A stretch of DNA of 64,000 bases. It comes from Oegoconia quadripuncta. Its lineage: Eukaryota; Arthropoda; Insecta; Lepidoptera; Autostichidae. Where the stretch lies: NCBI GenBank assembly GCA_949316235.1, contig OX438745.1:5709001-5773000 (forward strand). Reading direction: 5' to 3'. The notes below the pieces were generated by a model that made no database searches, was not told the DNA's origin, and worked only from the letters and a program-made list of their open reading frames with translations. Positions 20,501 to 29,708 of this stretch are shown here, one piece after another (within the stretch, counting starts at the first letter, position 1; the number at the start of each line of letters is the position of its first letter). The position numbers were made by a program, and so were the translations under genes.

Positions 20501-21045
20501 GACTTGATCGCAGCAGGCAGCTCGATGAAACTTGAACCGCGCAAGGGCTGGTATTTATTAATGTTAACCTCTAAATGAGAATTATGTAAAAATGTAAAAC
20601 CACTGTCGCGCTGTTGAAATTCACTTATTTTTTTCATTAAATAATCTTTAACTTCACACATTAATGTATCATGATCGTAATTTTGATGAATAGTATAGTT
20701 TTTCGTGTTAAATGATTTCATCTCTTGGGAATCATTTTTAACCAAAAGAAAGAGAGCGAAAAATTCAAAATTGATCTTAACACAGTAATTTTGCTTTAAA
20801 GACAAATCAATTAATGTTTTAGTTTTGTTTTGTATGTCGTCAAAAAACCTTTCCACGGAAGTTGAATCCAAAGAATCTGACGCAATTATTCTATATGAAG
20901 CTATCCGGTTGCGAAATGCGGTCTTTATAATTTCAATACCTTCGCTAAAAGGGGAAATATTTTTGTTTTTGTGGTTAATGCTTCGCAAATGACCTGCCCA
21001 ATGATCACGATCAACGGCGATTTTACAAACGGTACAAAATGGCAT
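17524..21045 (-). CDS. Protein-primed family B DNA polymerase
   Basis: 1173 residues, intact. An N-terminal C2H2 zinc finger (CTVCKIAVDRDHWAGH) is at about 4-21. The exonuclease motif VYADFEAM is at about 362. A Cys/His cluster (HICDRLL...HCHMTGRYRG) is at about 455-490, followed by GYDCHLF. Polymerase motif A, YLDCNNLYGYSM, is at about 757; motif B, LLNNSIFGKTLEN, at about 907; motif C, CYTDTDSF, at about 1012. This is the pattern of Polinton and adintovirus polymerases, which replicate the linear genome from a protein bound to the ends. The start is the ATG immediately before the zinc finger. It is the central leftward gene. Confidence 0.95.
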   Translation of the reverse strand: MPFCTVCKIAVDRDHWAGHLRSINHKNKNISPFSEGIEIIKTAFRNRIASYRIIASDSLDSTSVERFFDDIQNKTKTLIDLSLKQNYCVKINFEFFALFLLVKNDSQEMKSFNTKNYTIHQNYDHDTLMCEVKDYLMKKISEFQQRDSGFTFLHNSHLEVNINKYQPLRGSSFIELPAAIKSKKACVNIKNRDDFCFLWSVTAALYPAKRHPDRVSSYPKFEDVLNVNDLKFPMSFSDIARFEVNNPQLCIFVYGLQDKKIVVGPLYKSEPLNKKVIHILYLEEGDILHYCLIKDLSRLVGNQISKHHKKLHFCEHCLLFFDSNGLLNSHSCGGVATVLPPKGSFIEFENYNRKQNIPFVVYADFEAMLERYDTCEPDPLKSSTITQQRHVPIAFAYHIVCTVDERYNHISLYRGRDCVQKFIESIYDDAKRIDTILNQSVSMVFTECDARNYENAETCHICDRLLVLDKVRDHCHMTGRYRGAAHSRCNLQFKAPKFLPVFFHNLTGYDCHLFIKELGKAPGPIKVIPKTKENYISFTKFIPITAEKHFQIRFVDSFKFLGTSLEKLASTMKKDDFRYLRSYYPDEKLFNLLTRKGVYPYDYMCNWERYNDTCLPSKDSFYNSLTNDPITDGDYEHAQAVWSEFSLINMGEYTDLYLETDVLLLTDIYENYRLTCKQYYQLDPAFYLTAPSLSFDAMLLKTRVRLELISDIEIFRMIQQGIRGGVCMCSKRHAKANHRYLETFDPTEPSSYIVYLDCNNLYGYSMCHTLPYSNFRFLNNSEIISLEANITNVADDAENGFILEVDLSYPSNLHSEHNDFPFCPDKIVSPKGKTKKLIPNLYDKYHYVIHYVHLKKCLEHGLLLKKIHRAVTFKQSNFLKKYIDLNTELRQKAKSTFEQDFFKLLNNSIFGKTLENTEQRVDVRLVNMWSDTNNQTKKCTGAEKLIASPNFHSVSILSDDLVAIQMKRSRIVLDKPIYIGFAVLELSKSHMYDFHYSIMKPFYENRIELCYTDTDSFVYTVQTDDFYEDCKVNFLKYFDTSNYDPSNEFGLPIINKKIPGLFKDEMGGKIIKEFVGLRSKLYCVKTLDRTIKKAKGTKRNVIKGLSLSDYKHVLYHCDVIRKKNVLFKTIKHEIFTQTVNKIALSSNDDKRLLESNKVSTIAWGHKDIFGCTA

Positions 21046-21234
21046 TTTATAAGTAGATGCTATTACTAACGTGTAAGTTATCTGGTACTAAATAATATTA
21101 TGAATCTAGTATTAATTAATTAATTAAGTTGAATAGAGAAGCGGCACAGTGACAAATGAAAATGTTTTTAAATAGATACCTATATTATATATGTATTTGA
21201 AAATGGTGGTTAACCCTCATGATAATGTAGGTAC
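21046..21234. other. Spacer upstream of the polymerase
   Basis: 189 bp, AT-rich, with TTAATTAATTAATTAA at 21113-21126. It must hold the polymerase promoter and the 3' end of the spliced gene to its right. No other feature is seen. Confidence 0.4.
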
Positions 21235-22168
21235 CTATTTAAAAATCTTTTCACTAAAAAATACGGGCTCGCAGTCATTAAATAGCTCGTGACTCCGCTT
21301 CATAAAAGCTTGCAGCTTTTCCCACTGCGGAGTCCCCCTATTTAATTTGACCTTTAACGTCACCTCCGCGTGTTTCCACCTCTGATCCGGGACTGCAGAG
21401 GTCGCCTCCTCCGTGTTGTATACACGCACTTCCAGGAAATATTCACCGCTTTGGTGAAAAGCTTCCCGGCGCACCCTCCCGCCAGGGACTCGGGTCGTTA
21501 AGTAAGTCTGAAGTACCTGCTTCGCCGTGGAAGACTTCGGCTTCGACGCCTCGGGCTCCAGGCCAAATAGCCCTCCGGAACTGAAACAATATTATATAGG
21601 TAAATAAACATCAAATATGTCCGCGTGGTGGCTCAGAGTAGAATAGCGCACCAACCCATCACAAGTAAGGTGTTATAATCAGACTAATGATTGAGGTAGA
21701 ATATTTACTACGTCCGCAGACATAGAAATGGGCAGCAGTATTTTATGATTGAATTCAAACCCTGCTATCGATGTCGGACAGTGGTCTGATGTGGCCCGTT
21801 GAGTTAAATACATTGGCTATTTTTTAAATTTGATAGAGAAAGTGTAAGTTTTCCTTACCTTGTCAATGTCGAAGTCGAGGTCTCGGTAGCGTCGCCGGCG
21901 GTTGTGTCGCGACCACGGCAAGACTTCTTTTTGTTGGAACTGTAAAGTAAAGTTTAACCATAAACACACAATGTTGAAATATGTATGAGTGGAAATGTGT
22001 AGGTCTAATTTTTACCTATTTGATGCTGATAGCTCGGCAGGCGCGTTTCTTTTCACCGCTGCGGGTGCCTTCTTCTTCGGGGCCTTCTTCAGCACCGCTT
22101 TCGCAGGCGGTGAGGGCGGCGAGTCAGAGCTGTCCGACTCGATGAAAGTATTATATTCAACGTCCGAC
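21235..22168 (-). CDS. Three-exon spliced gene, unknown, 5' end not resolved
   Basis: Exons 22168-22016 (153 nt), 21939-21859 (81 nt) and 21580-21235 (346 nt, ending TAG) join with matching phases and good sites: acceptors TCTATTTTCAG, TTTACTTTACAG and ATTGTTTCAG; donors GTAAAA and GTAAGG. They give about 193 residues. The first part is acidic then basic (IESDSSDSPPSPPAK, KKAPKKKAPAAVKR). The last exon looks globular (VLQTYLTTRVPGGRV, YFLEVRVYN, FFSEKIF). No ATG exists in the first of these exons, so at least one exon lies upstream, probably within 22170-22580. Codons are GC-rich, unlike the AT-rich polymerase next door, hinting at a host origin. No family is recognised. Confidence 0.65.
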
Positions 22169-22499
22169 CTGAAAATAGAAACAAAATTATTATAATAACA
22201 TTTTAAATAAAATATATCAAATATTAGACCATAATTCAAGAATTATTTATGATTATGTTTTATATTCAAATATACTTACTAACATTTTTTTTTAATTGGA
22301 GCGAAGATGGTGCCACAGTTGCAGATGATAGGTATCGTCACAGAAACAATTGTAGAATGAATAAATTTTACTCAAATATTGTGTATTTATGGGTATCAAC
22401 AATACAAAACTGCTACATACCTAACTACATTATTGATTCATTATCAAATCAAACTTAATTCCTACGCAGGAAGAAATTTTAATAACAGCTAAGTAAAAG

Positions 22500-22580
22500 C
22501 ACTTACGACCTATTGTACCGAGTCACTTGATCGCCTCAACTGTCCCACGATGATTTGCTTAGTTGCAGTTATTTTTATAG
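22500..22580 (-). promoter_or_regulatory. Candidate promoter and first non-coding exon of the spliced gene
   Basis: On the minus strand CCTATAAAAATAAC (TATA-like) is followed at about 30 bp by GGGACAGTTGAGG. A good donor GGTC|GTAAGT lies at about 22505. No ATG lies between them, so this would be a 5' untranslated exon. The coding start was not found. Confidence 0.4.
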
Positions 22581-23505
22581 GAAAATAAATATATGAGTGT
22601 ATTTGTTTCGCGCAACGCGCTGCAGTTTCCACCGTATTTGTAAAATGAAACCTGACTAAGCGATTGTATTATCAACTACGACGAAGTCAAACGAAAGGTA
22701 ATGTGTTTCACAAGTTGTATGTACTCGTATGTTATTCTAAAACATTTTAACCGAATTTAACAAATGAGATATCACTAATTCGTATAAAACCAAACGAAGA
22801 TAGTTACGCGGAGTGTATACTTAAATTTACACTGCTGTATCATTGCTTAGTTCGGGAGTACTTCAATATGTTATCATCATCCGTTCCTAAACATCCCACT
22901 GTAAGGGGATGGAGGAGAGTATGGACCATAGTCCACCACGCTGATCCAGTGCGAGTTGGGTACTTCATAGTAACTTCGATTATTTCTAGAGAATTAAGAG
23001 TTTACGAGCAATCAGATAAACACACTTACCTAAGTTCAATTAAAAACTCATTCGCACATAGGTAGGGGAATCGAACCCGAATCTCCCAAAGGACCCGCAT
23101 TTCAATCACTGAGCCCATATGTTCAAATATCAAGAGTTATAATTAATTATCAGACAAAATACCTTAATATCATAATCATAGGTCGATTATTTTTATCGAA
23201 CATGTTTTGTGTATTTTCAGCACTTTCAAAATCAGATAAAGTCACGGCTGATAGCTAGTGAAGAAATAAATAATTTTCATTAAAATACAAGTAACTCGGG
23301 AGGTGACACTATAGCTAGCAATTCCACTTATCGGTCTTTTGTCAACTGTGCATAATTCAAGCTGCATTAAAACTTTAATTTGCGTCAATTCGTATATTAT
23401 CTAGATAAAAGGTGTCTCACTAATGTTAATTCAATAGTACAATTCACAAGCAAATACATATATACATTCACGACTCTTATCCCAAATGGGGTGGTTACAA
23501 ATATT

Positions 23506-23511
<6 letters not shown>
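22581..23511. other. Polinton right part: non-coding, host-like repeat piece
   Basis: The segment 22872-23060 contains AACATCCCACTGTAAGGGGA and ATGGACCATAGTCCACCACG, a relative of the SINE D 3' half, with a tRNA-like GGGGAATCGAACCCGAATC at 23063-23081. The plus-strand frame 22868-23065 is repeat-derived. No viral gene is seen. Confidence 0.5.

Positions 23512-23541
<30 letters not shown>
23508..23541. repeat. AT microsatellite
   Basis: An uninterrupted (AT)n run of about 30 bases, followed by AGCTATTTATAAATATTTC, which mirrors the left flank TATTTATAAATA. Confidence 0.9.
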
Positions 23542-23542
<1 letters not shown>

Positions 23543-23679
23543 CTATTTATAAATATTTCAATTTATTAACATAAGCTATAAACGTTTACAGACTTAAGAA
23601 GATATACGATATGTAAATGATAAAGGTGAGGCGACTCGCATTCTCATTTTCATCGCAAGACCGAACTCGAGAAATAATA

Positions 23680-24062
23680 AAAACCGGCCAAGTGCGAGTC
23701 GGACTCGCACACTAAGGGTTCTCTACCATTATCTATAAAACGGCAAAAAATCACGCTTGTTGTATGGGAAGCCCCTTAAATATTTGTTTTATTTTAATTA
23801 TTTATTTTTAAAGTGAATATAGAACTAAATATTTTGTGAATATTTCAAGCGTCTACCTGTTGCCGTTATCGACATATACAATATCGACCAAAAACGAGCA
23901 AAACAATCACTTTATTTATTCTGTTTGTTTAGTATTTGTTGTTATAGCGACACTAGAAATACATCATCTGTGAAAATTTCAACTGTCTATCACTGTTCAT
24001 GAGATACAACAGAGTCTTAGTAATAGGGTCCCGTTTTACCCTTTGGGTACGGAACCCTAAAA
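23680..24062. repeat. Interspersed repeat, CGGCCAAGTGCGAGTCGGAC family
   Basis: It begins AAACCGGCCAAGTGCGAGTC and ends TTTGGGTACGGAACCCTAAAA. AGGGTTC near the left end complements GAACCCT at the right. I recognise this as a very common moth and butterfly interspersed repeat. It lies inside the Polinton, so it inserted after the element did, or was carried along with it. Confidence 0.75.
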
Positions 24063-24329
24063 ATGGGTGGTGTACTTTGCGATCTATCTTTGTACCTACC
24101 TAGACATTATAACATTTGACGCTAAGGCATGCACGTATTTTGATTTAACCAGCAACATAGCGAAACATGAGCAAGCGTCAGGTTGCAAACTTATTATAAC
24201 AGCAGCAGTGTTGTCAGGTGCATGGCTTTCCTCTTTTCCCACGCTTTTGTTAAAACGGTTCTGCTTTCGATTATAGTATAACAATTCAAGATTTATGTAT
24301 TAAATAATACGGTCTATAGTACTTAAGGT

Positions 24330-24660
24330 ATATTCAATACCCTTAATCAACGGTTATGGGTTCAATTCCTGGCAGGAGAAAATATTAATCAAAGGATATG
24401 TACCTATTAATTCTCATGATTTGGTTTATTGAAAGGTGATATTAACGACGGCTTGCGTAGTGAGTACTATACTGTTTAAGAAACGAGCCGATGCGGGTTC
24501 GATTCCCGCTAGGGGTAAATTTTAAACGATGGTTAATTCATATAGTTCTTATGATTTGGCTTATTGGGGTGAGACTTTGACGACCGACTGGTAGTGTCCT
24601 GGTTTGAAACCAAAATACTGCGGGTTCGATTCTCGCTAGGGGCAAATATTTGTCAGATAA
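24330..24660 (+). repeat. Tandem tRNA-like SINE units
   Basis: Three B-box-like words (GGGTTCAATTCC at 24358, GGGTTCGATTCCCGC at about 24496, GGGTTCGATTCTCGC at about 24630) are spaced about 135 bp apart, with CTCATGATTTGG/CTTATGATTTGG between them. I read them as head-to-tail SINE units. No complete tRNA fold is apparent. Confidence 0.6.
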
Positions 24661-24775
24661 ATACAAACATTAAGTGTCTAACGATGTTTACATATTTACA
24701 TTAATATATTTTTATCCATTATCTAGTGTGTATAGCACCGGATTTGTTCATTTATTTATTTAAGTAATTAAATAT

Positions 24776-25048
24776 TTGCGATGTGGTTTAGATTTGGGAG
24801 AGATTTCATTCGAAATGGACGTCATAAAGCGGTCTATAGAAACTTATGTAGAAGTTGAGAAAATATGTGAAATATGTGAAATACAAGAGGCCTTAATCAC
24901 CAAACACGGTTACTATACAATGTACGGGTTCCGATCATGTTTCTGGTGTTTGTTTAAATTGTGTCCTGATACGGCATGTATTAAATACTTGGAAGATTTA
25001 GATATTCGCACTCGTATGGCTGCAACTAATAAGCTTCATGAATATTAA
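24776..25048 (+). CDS. 90-residue Cys-rich open frame beside the right terminal repeat
   Basis: It contains CEICE and CFWCLFKLCPDTAC, so pairs of Cys that could bind metal. It ends about 15 bp before the inner edge of the right terminal repeat similarity. It points toward the terminus, opposite to its leftward neighbours. No family is recognised. It may be a small viral accessory gene or chance. Confidence 0.35.
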   Translation: MRCGLDLGEISFEMDVIKRSIETYVEVEKICEICEIQEALITKHGYYTMYGFRSCFWCLFKLCPDTACIKYLEDLDIRTRMAATNKLHEY

Positions 25049-25080
25049 AAGGTTATTTTAAGGTTCATACATTATAAAAA

Positions 25081-25095
25081 GGTCCTTTCAGGACC
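25081..25095. repeat. Palindrome GGTCCTTTCAGGACC, right
   Basis: The mirror of 8573-8587. It is fully conserved at both ends of the element within the otherwise divergent inner part of the terminal repeat. Confidence 0.6.
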
Positions 25096-25128
25096 AACAA
25101 ACTGTTCAATGTTTCCACGACAGATCAT

Positions 25129-25373
25129 TTACAACTACAGGTGATTTATATAGGAATTGTGATGGAGCGTTGATATAACAACAATTCTTTAAATTAGAAT
25201 TGCACAGAGTGAGAGCGAACGATCATTCACCTCGTAAACTAATGGTGGGATAGAATGCACAATAGATCGAACGATATTATTGGGCATTCTAGGACACCAG
25301 AAGTGAAGGAGGCGAAGCAGGGGCGTAGCCGACTGAACGGATGGTGGTCTAGAATGCCCAATAATATCCTACT
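25129..25373. repeat. Right terminal inverted repeat
   Basis: The complement of 8164-8402, with the nearly identical outer 104 bp ending CCTACT. The inner part differs by small indels and substitutions. The open frame 25255-25719 runs across this end into the host SINE and is not a gene. Confidence 0.93.
25275..25366. repeat. Subterminal stem-loop in right end
   Basis: Inverted 24-bp arms at 25275-25298 and 25343-25366, mirroring the left-end structure at 8171-8262. Confidence 0.8.
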
Positions 25374-25500
25374 CAGGGAGTATGGGCCATTGTCCACCAC
25401 GCTGGCCCAATGCGGGTTGTGGACTTCACATGCCTTTGAATTTTTATTTCTCAGGCATGCATTTCCTCACGATGTTTTCCTTCACCGTTTTAATAGCAGT
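25374..25500 (-). repeat. SINE family D, right half, with target duplication
   Basis: 25374-25379 (CAGGGA) repeats the left target site. The sequence then continues GTATGGGCCATTGTCCACCA to CTTCACCGTTTTAATAGCAG, the other half of the SINE that starts at 8095. It shows that the Polinton inserted into a pre-existing SINE. Confidence 0.85.
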
Positions 25501-25519
25501 CGTGTAAATGTACATATTA

Positions 25520-25740
25520 TTAATTTATTATTAAGAGCCCATAGTGTCCCACTGCTGAGCAAAAGCCTCCCTCATCTGTTTATTCATGATGATGAGGGGT
25601 TTGGACTATTAACCGACCACGTTAATCCAATGCGGGTTGGTCGGGTAACAGTAAGCCATCTAACTAGACCTGTGGGTGCCGCCGTTGATGAGCAAGTCAT
25701 TCCTCCGCCACCACCCTGAGTTACCCTCCTGTTCTGAAGA
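25520..25740. repeat. Dispersed repeat with CCCACTGCTGAGCAAA and AATGCGGGTTGG words
   Basis: AGTGTCCCACTGCTGAGCAA and CCAATGCGGGTTGGTCGGG resemble SINE D-type words but in a different arrangement. It is a further SINE-related family and is non-coding. Confidence 0.5.
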
Positions 25741-26379
25741 TAACTATCTCAGTAAGACCTGCATCTGACTCCATGCCACGCGCTTTTACTGAGGATTTAC
25801 AGTTTTACGTCATACCAATCACTGGACGAAATGCACATAAGTTTTTAAATTTTTAAAACTTCATTGGTACATGGCCTGCGGATTTTATAAATATCCTAAA
25901 CAATACCTATATCACTAGCCATAGGCGTTAAAATATATTTAAAATCTGCAGTAGTTACCAGCGACACTACGTGTGCGTTCTTTTCCCAGTGAATCCTAAA
26001 TGCCGCGCCATATGTCACGGCGATCAAAGCCGCGCCGTCGCTTTTTGTAGCATAATTAGTTACAAATTATATTGTAAAAACGCACTCTCGTTATCAGCTG
26101 AGAGTGGATTCATTGTCATGCGTGGTCTACCGGAAAGCCCCCGAAATGTAGAGCTAAGTACGTTAATATAAGAATTTATTTAATACGATAATGAATCGAG
26201 TTTCCGAACCTGTTTTCGTTTAGATTGAGCAACATAGGAAAACTGAGTTTTAGTTAGGAAAAAATGCCACTATAGTAGAATGTAGTTGAATTTGTTCCAT
26301 TCAATCAATATAAATATTTCGGACACTTAAACTAAACATTTAGTCCCAAACTAAGCAATGCTTGCACATTAACGAGTGG
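25741..26379. other. Intergenic, no feature seen
   Basis: The only open frame (25971-26171) has no domain. No repeat boundary could be assigned. Confidence 0.4.
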
Positions 26380-26800
26380 TGTGATGAATATGAACATTTT
26401 TTTTATTTATTCATTCCCGAGCCACATGGATCTTTCTAAACAGTAGTGGTGTCGATTCGGTTGTGCGCTAACTAAACTAAAACCAATTTTAAAGTAGGTC
26501 TGTCTTTTTCACTCTGGAACAATATAACGTGACAGCACCAGTCTAAATCTGGTTTTAGTTTAGTTCGTGTGCAACCGAATCGACACCATTGTATATTTAA
26601 ATATACAATTACCAACCACCACACACCACTTAGTACCACTTAGTGACACCATTGTTTAGAAAGATCCATGTGGCTCGGGAATGAATAAATTAAAAAAAAA
26701 TGTTCATATTCATCACACAGACATTTACCCCTAGGCGGATTCGAACCAGACAGGATCGCTATCCACTGCACCACTCGGCCACCATCATGTAGACGCAAGC
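26380..26800. repeat. Nested inverted structure: SINE-B pieces around a 150-bp MITE
   Basis: 26385-26444 and 26652-26716 are inverted copies (ATTCATTCCCGAGCCACATG and complement). Between them lies a MITE at about 26445-26588 with 38-bp inverted ends (TGGTGTCGATTCGGTTGTGC). A tRNA-like stretch, CCCCTAGGCGGATTCGAACC, follows at about 26730-26750. Confidence 0.65.
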
Positions 26801-27124
26801 ATAAAAACCAAAAAACCCGACAGAATATTTCGCATTTTGCGGACGCCATGTTGGATTTTTTACTATAAAATATATCCTATGACACTCTGAGTACCAAGAC
26901 GAATCTAACGACACCATGCCCATGCGCTTAGAAATAGGTCAAGCAGTTTAGGCTACAGGATGCGCAACATAAGTACATACACACTCGAAAAACATTATTC
27001 ACTTTAAAACAGGGTAAAAACAGACAGACGGCTAGATGTAGATAATCAGTATACGCTTTTCTGTATGACTTAATTTCCATCTTCCTAACCTGACAATACA
27101 CGTGTACCCTCTAACAATTCTCAA

Positions 27125-27295
27125 CCATGAAGCGGTTACGTTCCGTTTCACTTCGCACGCGGCAGCTACTGATCCACAGCTATCCCTCTCACTCCTAATT
27201 AGCTTCCGTAAGTAGTAAATCTAACGTTATTGCGCGCCTGTCAACGTAGCGGCTTTGATCAGGAAGTAAGTGAAACGGAACGCGGTATGCGAGTG
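27125..27295. repeat. Inverted repeat with CGTTCCGTTTCACTTC arms
   Basis: GTTACGTTCCGTTTCACTTC at 27136-27155 is complemented by GAAGTAAGTGAAACGGAACG at 27261-27280. It is a short MITE-like fold-back with no coding content. Confidence 0.55.
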
Positions 27296-27579
27296 AATGG
27301 AGTGAGTGATTCCTGAACGCAGCGTTTAATGTCAAATGTGGCGGTAATTCCGTTATAGTTTTTGCCCGACCATGGCGATGCTCAAATGATGGTAATGTGT
27401 TCTTTTTTATAGAAAATAAAAAATCATTCAGTTTTAGTTTTCATCAAAATCGAGACTCCTTTGAGTACTTTTCGCAATTCCTCATAGTTTCAGATTTGAC
27501 CAAGCAGGCCCCCTTGAAAAATTCACCTGTATACTATTTCAAACAGCTTTCAAGCAACTGCATACCTCAACTAAACTAT

Positions 27580-27803
27580 TAGGGTAACGAAGTTATTTAG
27601 ATGGCTTTGTGAAAAGTGGCAGCGCAGATGACGGACTTTTTGTAGGCCAGACAAAAAATACAGATAGGACAATTTTGGTTGGGAGAATAGAATGTATTCT
27701 ATGCAATAATACACACGGAGAACAAAAACTGCGGCCTACAAAAAGTCCGTCGTCTACGCTGCCCCTTTTTACAAAGACATCTAAACAACTTCGTTACCCT
27801 AAC
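27580..27803. mobile_element. Short MITE, TAGGGTAACGAAGTT ends
   Basis: About 224 bp. TAGGGTAACGAAGTTATTTA at the left is complemented by TAAACAACTTCGTTACCCTA at the right, with further pairing (GACGGACTTTTTGTAGGCC). Related pieces lie at 4960-4985 and 30500-30530. Confidence 0.75.
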
Positions 27804-27811
27804 TTAGTCGG

Positions 27812-28055
27812 ACGACCTGTTTGGTTTAGTGGTTAAAAACTCTGACTGCTATATCAAAAGGTCACGGGTTCGAATCCCGCTAGGGGCATATGTTTGTATG
27901 ATGAATACTTACATTGTGTTCCCGAGGTATGGATGTTTTTCATTTTTCCTATTTAGTTTATCAACCATCTGGTATCCATAATACAAGCCTAGTTGCTTAG
28001 TGTGGAACTGTAGTGGCGCTGTGTGCTGTGCAAAAGGTATTTATTTATTTATATT
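27812..28055 (+). repeat. tRNA-like SINE, family A
   Basis: CCTGTTTGGTTTAGTGGTTA (A-box-like) and CGGGTTCGAATCCCGC (B-box), then the body ending TGGCGCTGTGTG. Relatives are at 29709, 39048 (minus), 40438 and 51155, with 5'-truncated copies at 50040 and near 31300 (minus). Confidence 0.85.
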
Positions 28056-28411
28056 TAGTTGGTTGTTTTTGAAGAACCATTTATGGGACTTGTACATTTC
28101 GGTGGCACTAATTATGCACAGTTTTTTGGGATGCAAATTATAACCATAGGTAAAACAGTCTCTGCCTATGAGAATGAGGATTCCAGCAACACGTGACGTC
28201 AAAAAGCTCGCTTAAAATATTGAATAACTCAAGTGACACAATTTTTCTCCTTTGGACACTGTTTAACACAATTTTGACATTATAAAATATATTTGGATAA
28301 CCAAATAGCTGAATTCCACTGTGTTTAGAATCATCCATCACGCACGTCCTTTTAGGAACGCTTAGCTTTATCAAGTTGAAATTATTATCAAATACTAAAG
28401 TTTGAGAAGCG

Positions 28412-28670
28412 TCGCGTCAGCGGTTAAGACGCGATCTCCCAATTACTAAATTTAATAACTTATGTGCATTTATCCGAATGCTCTTAAAATGGTGAAGGAA
28501 AACATCGTGGGGAAACCTGCATGCCTGAGAAATAAAAACTCAAAGGCATGTGAAGTCCCCAACCCGCATTGGGCCAGCGTGCTGGACTATGGCCCATACC
28601 CCCTCATTATACCAGGAAAGGCCTATATCCCTGCAGTGGGATGTTTACGGGCTGATGATGATGACTAAAA
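28412..28670 (+). repeat. tRNA-like SINE, family D, most complete copy
   Basis: It starts CGTCAGCGGTTAAGACGCG and ends GTTTACGGGCTGATGATGA. It is the reference copy for the repeat cut by the Polinton. The open frame 28462-28668 is repeat sequence. Confidence 0.8.
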
Positions 28671-29074
28671 TCTGCTGTCCCTTGGAGCTGTAAAAAAAAT
28701 AAGCTTCTGTTAAGGCGTATATTTTGACATTTGAAATTAATGTCAACTTGATACTTCCACGTATTGTTGAGAAAGGGTCTTCCTTGACAGATAGACGGAT
28801 AACGAAGTGATCCTATAAGGAGTCCTTATTTCGAGGTACGGACTCCTAAAAAGAAAAGTATGTAACAATACTAAAAAATAGGTTTTAGTCAGTTTACGAA
28901 CAGCGAATTTATTATCTTAGCCACTCTTCCACTGGTAGGGGCAAAATAGGGGCTGCTTTTGCCCAGTAGTAAGATATCCCAAGCTAAGTTAAAAAAATGT
29001 ATATTTTTAGTGTAACCATTCCAATCTCCATTATGGCTCATACTACCCATAGATTTTTTTTTTAATAAATAAAT

Positions 29075-29297
29075 AAATATTTGGGCCACTTACACCAATC
29101 ATCTAGTCTCAAACTAAGCAAAGCTTGTGCTATGGATACTAGATAACGGATAAACACACATAAATATTTATATAAACATCCAAGACTCGGGAATAAATGT
29201 TCGTATTCATCATACAAACATTTACCCCTCGCGGGATTCGAACCCGCAACCGTTGGTTTCGCTGATAGGGTGACTATCCACTACACCAATCGGTCGT
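29075..29297 (-). repeat. tRNA-like SINE, family B
   Basis: Read on the minus strand: CCGATTGGTGTAGTGGATAG, then GGTTCGAATCCCGCGAGGGG, ending GATGATTGGTGTAAGTGGCC. Other copies are at 41145-41340 and 59465-59612. Confidence 0.8.
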
Positions 29298-29708
29298 CAA
29301 AATATATACCATTCACTATCCAGAGATGGTCGGCTTTCGCTACACAACAGGGGTCCAATGAACACTAGTTTCATATCAAAATTATCTTCAAGAAAATACA
29401 AAAGCCGACCCTCTAGTTAGGTTAATTGTAACATCCCATATCGCCTGGGTCGTGGGCACCGATCGTTCCATCATATCAATCAGCCAACCAGGACAATCAA
29501 TTAAATCCCGCATCCCCTTTCAATTATTCCCAGTAACGGACGGTAATTGCCTGCCCGCCCCGCCCCGGGTAATGTCGGATTATGCCTAATGGATAATCAA
29601 TTGATATATTTTACACAGATTTCTTGGATACAGTGCGAGGTGTACAGTTTATTAAAATGACCGTCAATAAAATATCCTTGGTCATACCATACCATATCTT
29701 GACCATTT

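Larger units (their letters stand above)
8164..25373. mobile_element. Maverick/Polinton (adintovirus-type endogenous virus)
   Basis: A 17,210-bp element bounded by AGTAGG...CCTACT termini, about 240-bp inverted repeats and a 6-bp target duplication. It carries the full Polinton core: chromodomain integrase, protein-primed family B DNA polymerase, packaging ATPase, adenain-like protease, penton-like and double jelly-roll capsid proteins. The phospholipase A2 virion protein fits the adintovirus subgroup. Rightward genes occupy 8987-15995 and leftward genes 16236-22580, meeting tail to tail. The core reading frames are open; damage is limited to a frameshift at about 11040 and a protease start that is not visible. 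Host-type repeats sit in 22860-24660 near the right end. In this family such elements integrate with their own integrase and can encode virions; whether this copy is active cannot be told from sequence alone. Confidence 0.95.

Noticed and set aside
22310..22400. ATG TTA followed by GTAAGT as the first coding exon of the leftward spliced gene
   Set aside because: Its phase does not fit the exon at 22168 (it would create a stop), so the true start remains unknown.
25255..25719. 154-residue plus-strand frame
   Set aside because: It begins in the right terminal repeat of the Polinton and ends in host SINE sequence; it spans the insertion point and has no domain.
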